Below are positions 10,575-21,174 of a stretch of DNA of 64,000 nucleotides, piece by piece. Source of the stretch: Ornithodoros turicata (lineage: Eukaryota > Arthropoda > Arachnida > Ixodida > Argasidae). The notes below the pieces were generated by a model. It did no database searches. It saw only the letters and a list, made by a program, of their open reading frames with translations, and was not told the DNA's origin. Location: contig NC_088201.1 of NCBI RefSeq assembly GCF_037126465.1, positions 72,479,269 through 72,543,268 of the forward strand. Reading direction: 5' to 3'. A program made the position numbers and the translations under genes. Within the stretch, counting starts at the first letter, position 1. Every line of letters starts with the position of its first letter.

Positions 10575-12204
10575 TAAGTGTATAGGGCCTAAAATTTCCG
10601 AGAGAGAGAATACATGGACCATGGTGCTCCATGGATATCCTCAGTGGTGGGATAGGAATTTGAAATAGGGCCCATGTAAACCACAGTATGTTGGTGTTGA
10701 GGTGGTGAAGGAAATCGTGGAAAGTAATTACTTGCAGTAACAAATTGTTTATTATACAATAATTGCAGGAAAAAAATTTAATTTTCTCGGTTCATCCATA
10801 ACCAACCTGTATTCTTAGCACACTGGGCATTGTTCTGGAAGGAGAGAGAAAAATAGATGTGGAGTTACCCAAGTTCAGAAATAAGCAAGTGGCTTGTGCA
10901 CTGGTGTTAAAGGGTGTAAAGGGGTGCCCATGACCTCCTCGGGATGCATTATCCATTGTTGATAATATAACAGTGCAGATTCTCTTGCTCTAAAAGGCCA
11001 CAGTTATTAAATAAACAAATTAAATTAATACGACCTTAAGCGCTTCCCAGGAGCCAGCCACTGACAGACACAACATTTCCGGTGTCCTCCCGAATAATCA
11101 TGCCAATCTAGGGCCATCCAGAAGAGACAACCTCCAATCAAGGCTTCAAAAGCAAAAGGGACCTAAACAAGGAGAACGGGCTCCCTGAACTTGAGGTCCC
11201 CTGAAACCTTGGGTGGCAAGAGACTGACACACACTTCGTATTCAGGGTGGTAAGCGCGTGACCATAACTTGTGCAAATGATTGTTTTTTTCCTGTACGCC
11301 CGACAGTCGGTGTTTTACGGTAAAACGTCCCCAGACGTTTCTCCACGGATTTGTGAGGCACGCAATGTGCTCAACATTTGGCATCTGCAATTAGGAACAT
11401 ATTGCAAACAAAACTTTATGCGTTTATGTATTGTACCTGCGAATCAAATTTCAGCGAAATTTTTGAATCACTCAATCTGTGCGAGATCATCCCTTTAAGG
11501 AGCAAAGAAGTGGCATCTAGCATTGCTTTAAATCCTGCTTCATTCAGTCCTTCAGCCCATCAAGAGCCACTGGTGCACAGTATTCTCTGGTATGTGGTGT
11601 CCTGCCACAGCACAATTAAATTTACAAAATTCCTCTGCAACGGACACAATGTGCCGCTACATGCCGGGTGCTCTACGCTTCATGAAGTGACCGTCAACAC
11701 CATTTGGACTCCCCAAAGGAGTTCCGAAACACCTCTTGCGTGCCCTTACAGGTCAGCTATTATCGTCGCTCCCCACAAGAGCATATTTTATCTATCACAC
11801 AATACCGCTGCAGTCAAAACTAAATAATTTATGGAGAAGGCCTTGCTGCACTCCTTTAAAGGCATCCCTGAACTTGAAGCAACATTTTACGAGATGACAA
11901 TTTGTGAGTATACTATCACCCGTTCTTTGCAGTAAGCTTTGTTTCCTACGCTACACTACCAGCTTCGAAAGAAGTCACAACAGCATGGGCATGTAAGTTG
12001 AGGGTATTACAGTTTGTGGTTCGATTTGTTTCCTTCGTGACAAGTCTGAGACTGTTCGTATGGTGCTCACTTGATGAAAGTGGCATTGTGAATGCTTGTC
12101 CTGTGACAACTTTATTGTCATGATGGTGATTGGCTTATACTGCAAAGTAATATTCCAATGTGTTCTAGTAACTAAAACATAAGTTTGGGCTTGTTACATT
12201 TCCT
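10575..12204. other. Intergenic stretch, no gene seen
   Basis: Open frames up to about 150 codons occur (for example 11378-11827) but have no family motif, no favourable splice context and overlap frames on the opposite strand. I see nothing else that can be named. Confidence 0.4.
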
Positions 12205-12294
12205 TAACGATAAAAGCGCTACAAGAGACGAACACGACGACTGAGTGCTGTATGTTGTCGTCTGTGTTCGTCTCTTTTAGGGCTTTTATCGTCA
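12205..12294. repeat. 90-bp imperfect palindrome
   Basis: TTAACGATAAAAG at the left matches CTTTTATCGTCAA at the right, and AGAGACGAACAC matches GTGTTCGTCTCT inside, around a loop of about 15 bp. It lies immediately before the 12304 foldback element. No clear target duplication, so it may be a remnant or the 3' hairpin of a retroelement. Confidence 0.75.
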
Positions 12295-12303
12295 AGTGTT
12301 CTA

Positions 12304-12539
12304 CACTGTTAAAACAGAACTTCACCACATAGCATGCTCCAGCCAAGCGTCATTCCGAATTATATTATTCTGTGTCCTGATTTGTTCAAAACAGGGGGGA
12401 GGCGCCTATCTGGGACATGCGTAATGTGTCCCAGATAGGCGCCTCCTCCCATTTTCAACAAATCAGTACACAGGATGATATCATTTGGAATGATGGTTGC
12501 TATGAGCGTGCTATGTGGTGAAGTTCTCTTTTAACAGTG
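12304..12539. mobile_element. Foldback MITE, almost entirely palindromic, TA-flanked
   Basis: CACTGTTAAAA at the left pairs with TTTTAACAGTG at the right, flanked by TA (12302-12303 and 12540-12541). The two halves stay complementary nearly to the centre, including AGGCGCCTATCTGGGACA against TGTCCCAGATAGGCGCCT, so the 236-bp element would form one long hairpin. No coding capacity. Confidence 0.88.
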
Positions 12540-12541
12540 TA

Positions 12542-14089
12542 GTAACCTGCACAACTAGCTGTGACAACTAAGTTTGTGATTGCAGCGTGGCTCTTAATTG
12601 TCATTCTTGATAAAAATTTTTAAGTCTCTTTAATATTTGTCACTTATTCAATTTGCAAAATTTAGGGTGGGAGTAGGCTACTTGCACCAACCTCCCGAAA
12701 CTGAGGGAAATTGGTGCTGCTATGTTTGGCACATATCACTCATGAAACAGATAATTTATTGAATTATTGAACAATAGAGATTACAGTAAACCCTCTCTTT
12801 TGGACACCCACGGTGCAGCCAAATTGTGTCCTACTTAGGGAGGTGTCCAGGGTACAGAACACAAGGGAGGCAAAAACCGGGATGGAACACGGATGTGTTG
12901 CCAGAAATCTCCCCCGGCCTTCTTCAATTCATGGTCATTAGTGGTACCTATACCCACTCTTCACTGATAATTATTGCTGATTTTTCGTAGATTCAATTCC
13001 GTGCGGATTTCACTCAATCGCATTACCTTTGGAGCTTTTCGAGCAGTGTGCTGCTTGCTTGAGAGTTTAAACCCACTTGGAATTAAGCTCAAGGACCTGT
13101 TCCTGAAGCATCAGCCCACTTTTGGTTGCCTTGGTGCAGAGGTTGTTCAAACGCTCTAGACAAACCAAAGACAAGTGCTCACACAAAAGAATAATTACAA
13201 TGTAGACTGACAATACCCCTTTTTGGACTCCAGAAACTAAAACAACAAAATGTTGAGACCATGCAGTATTAGAAGAAAAAAAAAAAGAGAAAATGAAAGT
13301 CAAGGGCACTGGCTCATCTTGAGTCTTTTCGGTGCAAACATTGTCTGAGACTGAGATAATTTGACCAGGGTTCTGTCCGACTTTGCAGGCAAAACCATAT
13401 CCTACTTCTAGGATAGAGAGCTGTCAGATTTATTTTCTGCCTCAGAGCATGTCTGGCAAACTATTACTCACGCACTGAGCACCGCACTTAGCGGAGCTTG
13501 AGATTCACTGCGTAAAGTCGTGGCACTTGTCTGTGATGTTTCCTTACTTCGGATGCTTTCTGGAAACTTTCATAACAATCCCCTGACTATTCCAGTCATG
13601 TCAAAATTCTCAGACCATTTCCAGTTTTTCTGCATTGGTAGACACCCTAGCTGGCTATCCATTCATGTCTATGTCCTGTATGCACTCCCCGGCTGTTTAA
13701 TTATGAATCATCAACTAAATTCCCAAGTTTCCATTGTATTCACTGAGTGTTCAGTTGCGGAAATAAACCTTTCCTGTCTCTGTGAAATTTTCTGTGTCGT
13801 CTGTGTGTTCCATCGTTTTACTTGCCCCTTTTCTTGGATTGGCAGATTAAGGGATGGTAAGGGGTAAGGGCCAATGGTATGGCCAATCTGGGCCCTGCGA
13901 GTTACCACAGTTTAGTTTTGTTTCCCTTCTCTCGCATCTCCCTCTCTCTGTCGTTTCTTTGCATTTCTTTGATGCTCAGATTCGGCATTCCGAGAAGAAC
14001 TCAAACCAGCCCCAACCATGGTCTTCCGGTCTTCAGTAGCAGTCCAAACATTGAGTGGCGTTTCTTTTTTTTTTTCTTTTCGTAGAACC
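12542..14089. other. Intergenic stretch with one transposon-end remnant
   Basis: At about 12784-12850 TACAGTAAACCCTCTC and nearby GAGGTGTCCAGGGTAC resemble pogo/Tigger terminal sequence, apparently one end only. Otherwise nothing recognised. Confidence 0.35.
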
Positions 14090-15050
14090 ACGTGATGAGA
14101 TTTGACGTCATCCGTCGCAGAAGCAAACTTTTGCAAACAGTGTGTGATAGCGATCGACAGAAGCGAAATGGCGCTGACAAGCTGATGGTGCATAACCGTA
14201 ACTGTGAAGTAAGGACCCGAGACAAGGAGAGCAGCGACGTGTCGTGTGTTGCACTAAAAGCAGGGACAAGAACGAAACAACATCGTTCTGCTATTACTTT
14301 TTTCTACACCTGAGGTAAAAACAAATACTCAGCGGTAACAAAAGGAAAGTTTCAGAAAGTACTCAGTGGAGTCTCACGCAACGATATTGTGGATGAGATC
14401 TGACGCCATCTATTGCAGAATAGCAGAATTTTATCAGCCACGTGTGGCGTGAAAAGCGCCGTGGACAAGAAGGAAACCATATACTATTACTTTTTCTACA
14501 CCAGGGGATATAGGTGAGAAGGTGAGAATTGACGTCATCTGAAGCAGGATCAGTGGCGTAGCCAGACCTCCAAGGTAGGGGCGGCTCGCCACGAAAACAC
14601 GCCCCACTCCCCCCTGCTGATCCTGCGTGCGACAACACGCACATACTTATGCACACTGCAAAATACGGATAAGAAGTGTTGAGTTGGACGTACACAATAT
14701 GATTACATGTATACACTGCCATGACCAATGAGGTGGTTGGGAGTATTTTGAAAAGCTCATACTTTGAAAACCATTTGATGCTTAGATAGACGCCATAAAC
14801 TGCAAGCACTTTTGCGATGACCACACTGGTCCCCCCCCCCCACACACACACATTATTTTCTCCTCAAATTTGCACGATTTGCGTGGGTCGGTCCGTGGCA
14901 GGTAGGGGAGGCTAGAGCCCCCCCCCCCCTACCCCCCCCGTGGCTACGCCACTGAGCAGGATAGTAGAATTTTGAGACCAGTGGTGCTAGTTCATGTGCA
15001 AACCATGCCATTTGCTGTCGCATCTCAGTCTAAAGGAATGTCGTCCTAGT
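14090..15050 (-). repeat. Diverged inverted copies of the 256-bp repeat of the right edge
   Basis: Three imperfect copies, complementary to the unit at 61726-64000: about 14090-14300, 14385-14510, and 14515-15050 (split by the 14551-14954 insertion). Shared landmarks are GATGAGATTTGACGTCATC, TGCAGAATAGCAGAATTTT, TACTTTTTCTACACCAGG and TTCATGTGCAAAC. The unit therefore also exists outside the homogeneous array. Confidence 0.7.
14551..14954. mobile_element. hAT-like MITE with CAGTGGCGTAGCCA ends and 8-bp target duplication
   Basis: The 404-bp element begins CAGTGGCGTAGCCA and ends TGGCTACGCCACTG. Direct repeats AGCAGGAT flank it at 14543-14550 and 14955-14962. It carries long C and CA tracts and no transposase. 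It interrupts a diverged 256-bp-repeat copy, so it inserted after that repeat spread. Confidence 0.88.
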
Positions 15051-15659
15051 AGAGTAGTCCCTTTTGATGCAGGGCAGTCTTCAAAATGAAGGCACAGGAG
15101 CTAGACATAAAATATGTGCATAGATAGAGAGGAAATTGAGGAAGGGTAGAAGATATGTACATAGATAGGGAAAAGGAATTACGAAATTGAAATAATGATT
15201 GCAAGAACATTGAGGAAAAGAGAGAAATAAAGGAGATCCTCAGGTTCAGGTTCGCCTAATTCCTTTCGACACAGGGCAGGCACCTTGAGGTGCCACAGGC
15301 GAAAAGTAAAAGAAACGAAAGGAAGGAAATAGAATGAAAGGGAAAAAATCACTAAGACACAAAGAACTTGGCTGCCGCTAGGTAGTTTCCCGTGTGCTGC
15401 TTCCTGGTCACTTCCGCTGGGGTTTGGCCGTTTGTCTTTGCTTGGCTTTGTTTGTTCGCAGGTTCTCCTAGTCTGTTGGCAGTGCTACGGCAGTATCGGA
15501 CTATAGCACCTTGCCAAGGAATATACAGAGAAGGTGACAGCCAGGCCTCATCTGCGAAAGATATTGTCAAGGTTGATCATATTCAACAACCTTCAGTATT
15601 CCTTTGGCTGCAATGCCTTGTGTTTTTGAAATAAATAAATAAGTAAACCAGTAATGCAC
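15051..15659. other. Intergenic stretch, purine-rich, no gene seen
   Basis: 15110-15235 and 15295-15350 are GA-rich low complexity. Two similar phrases near 15060 and 15255 (CCTTTTGATGCAGGGCAG, CCTTTCGACACAGGGCAG) suggest an old local duplication. Confidence 0.35.
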
Positions 15660-17849
15660 TCTGCCCACTTACCTGGTTGACTGCTTCAAACTTGCTGTTG
15701 CAACTGGACTTGTGATACTTCGATGTTGGAGCTTTCACGACAAGCCTTGCTATTTAGCCTTTTTATGACTTATTCACTCTACCTCTAGTCACTTTGAACT
15801 GTCTTTATCGCCATTTACCTCCCCAGTGCACATATCGCCCAGTAACATTATGGGGGTTTCGGGGAGTTTTTATTTATTTGCGCTATGATGCAATCACAGA
15901 TAGGCTGGTTCCATGTTTCTGCTTCGCCTGCTGTAGCCATGTATACCACCCCAATGTTGATTACATGTTTCTGGGATATCTTGAGCTGCGCCCACATGTG
16001 CTCAAAACATTTCTTGATGGAGATTAATTCTATGTTTTCTCTGTTATACATGATGCCTATCTCGCCTCCTTTTTTCTTGCCTTGTTGCCTGTATAGGTAG
16101 GGAGTGTCTTTTATACCTTTCACAGATTCGGGGGGTAAAAACCGGGCGCTATTTTAAAATCTATAATTCAGGGAGAAATCGGGCGATAATGGACCTTTTC
16201 CGACAACGCGTATGCGCATGCCCAGCCCCTGTGTCCGCCATCTTTGAGAGGAAAACATCGCTATGGACCCACCTGCGGGCGACTGTCATGTTCATTGTGG
16301 GGAGATAATCGGTTTGAAGGTTACGCGGGCGTTTGAGGTCTGGTAATGAGTACAATGCGCTTTCACTCTTTCCGCATTCTTCTTCCAATCTTCTCTTGCT
16401 TATACTTTCCCACGCAACGTACCAGTCCGAAAAGTGTCACCATTATTGAGGGGAAAGACACGACGTTCGACATTCTGTCGCCAGGGGCGACGCGAATATG
16501 GAAATGGTCCATTGTGCCTTCGGGTGTTATCGGGTGTGTTTGTTTCTCCTCTTGTCTATTAAGTCATTTCCTAATCTTTTTTTTTTTGTTCTTTTGCGGG
16601 ATCGTGACCTCCCAGCGGTAATCCCCGAAGGCATAGACAGTGTTGACCACATGGGTGTATTGCTGGGAACGTAAGCGACCCATTCTTACATGTGTTATAC
16701 GTGGCCACCTTTGTTCGTCTTCAGTGGAAACGTCACTTGAGGATTTCATAGTGACTGGAATTCGGGGAGAAATCGTGTTTAACCCGAATTTGTCGGAGGT
16801 CAGTTCGGGGGGAACAACCGGGCGGAATCGGGTTTAACCCGAAAAAGTCACTCCATATGTATACGCCAACCCAGGCCCATTTCTGTCCGAGCATGGGTTC
16901 TTCGTCGTTTCTAAGATGGGTTTCCGTCATGGTGTACATGCTTATATCTTCCTCTTCGGCATTCAATTCTAGTTCGACCATTTGACTTTGCTACCTCCTT
17001 GTATGTTCAACGTGGCAATATTAAAGTGATCCATGGTAGGCCGGGTTCTCTTTCTTCTGTTCTTTCTCGTTAGTACCATCAGTGGGGGTGGGTCTGCTGG
17101 GTATTCCAGCTGCTCGGACTCCACCTCTGCGGTCGCGTCCCTGGGTGCGATGGGTACCCCCGTGGGTATTCCTGTGGGCGTTCCCGCGAGTACTCCCACG
17201 GGTACTCCCAATGGTACTCCCGTGGGTAATCCCGTGAGTACTCTCTCGGGTGTTCCTGTGTGTGCATTCTCCCGGCGTCGTGGTGCGGGTAGTTCTCGTG
17301 ACGCCTGTTGCGTACATAATATCTTCGTGTTGTGTGCTTTTCTCCCTCTAAAAAATCGCTTATCTTCTGTGCGAGATGTTGAGCGACCATTGCGCATCCC
17401 TCTGGCGAGAAATGGATATCTACCATTCCTGATGATTCCAGACCACTGATAATGTAGTAGCTGTTGAGGAGTACCATCCTAGGAGTTTCGTGGCATGCCG
17501 TTTGCATATTTTTATTTACTTGTTTTATATTTTTCTGGACTTCCTGGCCTCGTTCCTTCGTGAACGGGATAGAGCATATGCACACTGTGTTTTTGGGGTG
17601 TTCTTCGAGCCATTGGGCCACATTAACTGTCAAAAGCGACGTTATTTGCTCGGGATCCATGCGTTTTATGTCGTTCAGCCCCGCCATGATGATCGTTAGG
17701 GCTTCTTGATGCATGGCCTTAACAGTGACGGCCGTAAGTGCATACTGCCATTAACTTCTTGCCAGACGGCTAGCAATACGGCCTTTGCAACAAAACTGAG
17801 ATAGAAGAGCAACGGCTTTCCCGCAAGACAGTTTACGCATTCCATCGAA
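15660..17849 (-). mobile_element. Decayed LINE with SGNH-type ORF1 and ORF2 endonuclease (CR1/L2-like)
   Basis: Read leftward from 17849. ORF1 (17079-17714) contains AGLNDIKRMD (the GxND block) and DIHFSPEG (the DxxH block) of SGNH/GDSL hydrolases, then a tail of four-residue repeats such as REYSRDYPREY. A second frame (16969-17397) overlaps ORF1 and leads into FNIATLNIQGG, the start of an AP-like endonuclease; after a one-step frame change MYTMTETHLRNDEEP (the TETHL block) follows. Endonuclease sequence resumes at 15848-16123 with GGEIGIMYNREN beyond an inserted repeat (16124-16847) and decays near 15700. The reverse transcriptase is missing. SGNH-type ORF1 is known from CR1/L2-like LINEs. 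The part from 16857 to 17849 recurs in each array unit. Confidence 0.78.
16124..16847. mobile_element. Unclassified repeat inserted in the LINE (TTCGGGG / AACCCGAA family)
   Basis: It separates two parts of one LINE endonuclease. The left end has TTCGGGGGGTAAAAACCGGG and the right end GGAATCGGGTTTAACCCGAA, with internal variants (TTCAGGGAGAAATCGGG). TCAC borders both sides (16120-16123 and 16848-16851), a possible 4-bp duplication. A related copy is at 55543-55860. No coding signature recognised. Confidence 0.5.
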
Positions 17850-17869
17850 TTCCATCAGCTCGTTCCATC
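17850..17869. other. 20-bp filler at the B-deletion junction of the leading unit
   Basis: Left of it the sequence matches the end of L (through TTCCATCGAA); right of it, from 17870, it matches the start of A (GGCTCGCG). The filler holds two further copies of TTCCATC and the phrase AGCTCG resembling adjacent GGCTCG, as if copied from the flanks during end joining. Confidence 0.7.
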
Positions 17870-19265
17870 GGCTCGCGTTTCTTTCCGCTTTCCCCATGGA
17901 GGCGTTCCCTGTTACCTTGTACATGCTTAGTCATGCTTAGAGCGCCTTGATTTCTGCGATTCTCCAAGATTTTGTGAAGTTTGTCGTCTCTCAGAACCTG
18001 CTGTTTCCCTCAGAATTGTCAGTGTTTTTTCGTGTATTTTTTTTCGGAATATTCAGTGTATTATGGAATTTAGTAAGGATTTCAATCGATCTGGGACATC
18101 TTCGTGGGTTAAACTAGATCAATCACGAGTGCCATGTACCAATGGGAATCCATGTAGCCTCAGATTATTAGTATCGTGATGTCTCTTCCATTCCATTTCC
18201 TCTTGTTTTTGGCAGTGTTCTGTCTGTCATCTGGACAGGGGCATGTCCTCCTCTCATCGCATCTTTGCGGACGATTTTGTGCGCTGTTGAAATACGCGCG
18301 GCAGACAAAGCCAATTTTCACATTTTTTTGCACTCACTGTAGCATTAGAGATTTCGACTTCCGGTGTATTCGACTAAGTTTGCCACGGGCTCCCTGATTC
18401 TGTAAAAAAAAAGAAAAACGGTATGTTGACTAGGCAAATTTCAGAGTTTAATTCATTGCAATTGAAATTCGACAAAAGTATTTTTTCAAGATGGCAAACT
18501 TAATTGCCGCACGGGAGCCGTTGACCGCATATTTTTCCGTTCTATCGTTTCCTTATAAACCCCAAATGACATGATTCGTGAAGCACCCTGTACGTATACC
18601 TTCGTTTGAGCATCTGGTGTACGCTCGGGACTCGATGATGCGTGCATCGAGAATTATTGGATTGGCATTGTTGAGGCAGGCTAGTATTGCAGATTTTTTT
18701 TCCCAATAAACAGTGCACACTGCTTTCGTGACTCGCGCGTGCAGTCAACTGCATTTTACGTCCACTTTTCAAGGTACGTTAAGCTACAACGAATTTCGGC
18801 TATAGCAAACGCATTTTCCGTGACCGCGAGGTTCGTTGTAAACGGGCTCGACTGTATAACGATAACTCTGATAGTTACGATCGGATCGGATTTCATGTTC
18901 CTGTTAATATCGTTACAAACGGGCTCTACTGTATAACGATAACCCTGATAATAATGATCGGATTTCGCGTTCCTGTCAATATCGTTATAAACAGGCTCAA
19001 CTGTAATCACTGTGTTCCACGTCGAGAAGAGTACATTGAGCCTCACTGTGCATACCTTTGACTACTTTCAGATAATATGCAACAAGTACAAGAGAGCGAG
19101 GTTTGGGAGTGTCAGCATTCGACCAGAGCTCGGCACTGACCGACTAAAAGAGCTTGTAGCTAGACTCGAACTGATGCCCTGAGGTTCCGACAAGTACTTT
19201 TAGCACAGTTCTGGAAAGCCAAGATATGGCTTTTTTTTACGCAAGTTTTATATTTACTAGATTTT
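17870..19265. repeat. Array segment A, four copies
   Basis: Copies at 17870-19265, 28533-29930, 39209-40606 and 49875-51268. No cyclin exon was found in A. It includes half of an inverted-repeat element ending GAAGCACCCTGTA (about 18592) and, at about 18834-19010, a tandemly repeated phrase with AAACGGGCTC and ACTGTATAACGATAA that resembles a pogo/Tigger terminus duplicated two to three times. A frame starting MMSLPFHFLLFLAVF (18176) has a signal-peptide-like start but ends after 73 residues and is cut to 65 in the inner copies; I do not call it a gene. Confidence 0.6.
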
Positions 19266-20259
19266 ATGTATACGCCAACCCAGGCCCATTTCTGTCCGAG
19301 CATGGGTTCTTCGTCGTTTCTAAGATGGGTTTCCGTCATGGTGTACATACTTATATCTTCCTCTTCGGCATTCAATTCTAGTTCGACCATTTGACTTTGC
19401 TACCTCCTGGTATGTTCAATGTGGCAATATTAAAGTGATCCATGGTAGGCCGGGTTCTCTTTCTTCTGTTCTTTCTCGTTAGTACCATCAGTGGGGGTGG
19501 GTCTGCTGGGTATTCCAGCTGCTCGGACTCCACCTCTGCGGTCGTGTCCCTGGGTGCGATGGGTACCCCCGTGGGTATTCCTGTGGGCGTTCCCGCGAGT
19601 ACTCCCACGGGTACTCCCAATGGTACTCCCGTGGGTAATCCCGTGAGTACTCTCTCGGGTGTTCCTGTGTGTGCATTCTCCCGGCGTGGTGGTGCGGGTA
19701 GTTCTCGTGACGCCTGTTGCGTACATAATATCTTCGTGTTGTGTGCTTTTCTCCCTCTAAAAAATCGCTTATCTTCTGTGCGAGATGTTGAGCGACCATT
19801 GCGCATCCCTCTGGCGAGAAATGGATATCTACCATTCCTGATGATTCCAGACCACTGATAATGTAGTAGCTGTTGAGGAGTACCATCCTAGGAGTTTCGT
19901 GGCATGCCGTTTGCATATTTTTATTTACTTGTTTTATATTTTTCTGGACTTCCTGGCCTCGTTCCTTCGTGAACGGGATAGAGCATATGCACACTGTGTT
20001 TTTGGGGTGTTCTTCGAGCCATTGGGCCACATTAACTGTCAAAAGCGACGTTATTTGCTCGGGATCCATGCGTTTTATGTCGTTCAGCCCCGCCATGATG
20101 ATCGTTAGGGCTTCTTGATGCATGGCCTTAACAGTGACGGCCGTAAGTGCATACTGCCATTAACTTCTTGCCAGACGGCTAGCAATACGGCCTTTGCAAC
20201 AAAACTGAGATAGAAGAGCAACGGCTTTCCCGCAAGACAGTTTACGGCATTCCATCGAA
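19266..20259 (-). mobile_element. LINE fragment in array unit 1 (SGNH ORF1 and endonuclease start)
   Basis: Collinear with 16857-17849. The SGNH frame is 19488-20123. It ends abruptly after the endonuclease TETHL region where the unit junction cuts it. The same ORF2 frame change as in the left copy is present, so all copies derive from one already broken element. Confidence 0.85.
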
Positions 20260-21041
20260 ACTGCCCAAGCCTCGTCACCAAGCGCCATAATCAGGATTTC
20301 GCACATTTAATTCAGTTCGAAATAAAATGTTTTTTACGCGGCATAATGTTCTGTCACCTTTTTTTTCGCGTTTTTTTTTTTTCGTTTTTTTCGCGTTTGC
20401 ACTTTTGCTTCGCTTTTGATCTAGTCTGTTCAGGGGTTCAGTTCGTAGTGACACCCTCGAACCACTGCACGCGGGATCGCACCGTGTCGTCTGCATCCAA
20501 AAAGCCGGACGCCACTCAAAAAAATGTCCAAATCACTTCAAAGCAAATGTAGTTTGCTGTTGTATTTTCAAAATTTTCAAAATACCAACCACACGTTGTT
20601 TTCGTGTGCTCTCAGTGTGAAGAACATGTAACTTCACTACATTACATTCAACGTTCTCAGATGTGTTTATCGATGTGGACATCATCGGCAAAATGCCTTC
20701 ACGGATACCGTCTCGCAGCTTCCCAGAGCTGAAGGCCGTATCCATTTCTTAATGCCGTAACCCTAAAGGTCGTATATGTGCCCATCTGACAGAGGTATAA
20801 TTTCCAGAAACCCGCAGTACAGACGCAACATGATTCCGAAACTGAGCACTTTGCGCGGGTGCGCGACGAAGTTGCGCGTTGACACGAACTGCCCTGCACT
20901 AAATAGACATCTGTGCCTTCAACCGGGTACTAAGGTCATTTTAGGACAATTTTATAATTACGCAATTTTGTGTAGCAGTTTTGAGCATCCTTAACCAAAT
21001 ATAGATACGTTACACGAGATGAATCCATGAATCCTTTTCGG
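20260..21041. other. Start of array segment B upstream of the cyclin promoter
   Basis: T-rich low complexity at about 20360-20395 (runs of T broken by CG), then unassigned sequence. No coding exon seen. The same stretch follows the LINE piece in units 2 and 3. Confidence 0.4.
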
Positions 21042-21082
21042 CCAATCGGAATCTGATGTCAGCGCGAGGCGGCAATTTTAAA
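21042..21082 (+). promoter_or_regulatory. Cyclin promoter unit 1: CCAAT box with CDE/CHR-like pair
   Basis: CCAAT (21042-21046) is followed by GGCGG (21068-21072), exactly four bases, then TTTAAA (21077-21082), 93 bp before the start codon. CDE (GGCGG-type) four bases before a CHR (TTTGAA or TTTAAA), with NF-Y CCAAT boxes upstream, is the established cell-cycle promoter layout of vertebrate cyclin B and cdc25C genes. Matching it here is inference from spacing and context. Confidence 0.55.
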
Positions 21083-21174
21083 AGGAGACCAGAAGAATCC
21101 GTTTGCACAGGAGGTAGAAGTCAGTGCCAGAAATACGGGGTGCTTGTCTACTCTTGCCAGTTTTGTGATCCAAG

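Noticed and set aside
11378..11827. 149-codon plus-strand frame
   Set aside because: No motif, no biased composition, overlapped by other short frames; likely chance.
17033..17449. Plus-strand 138-codon frame with GTPVGIPVGVP repeats, also in three array copies
   Set aside because: Antisense reading of the 12-bp repeat in the LINE ORF1; the minus strand carries the SGNH motifs.
18176..18397. 73-codon frame with signal-peptide-like start, repeated four times in the array
   Set aside because: Repetition follows from the duplication; length varies between copies by a stop-codon change, no cysteine or domain pattern, no promoter or splice support.
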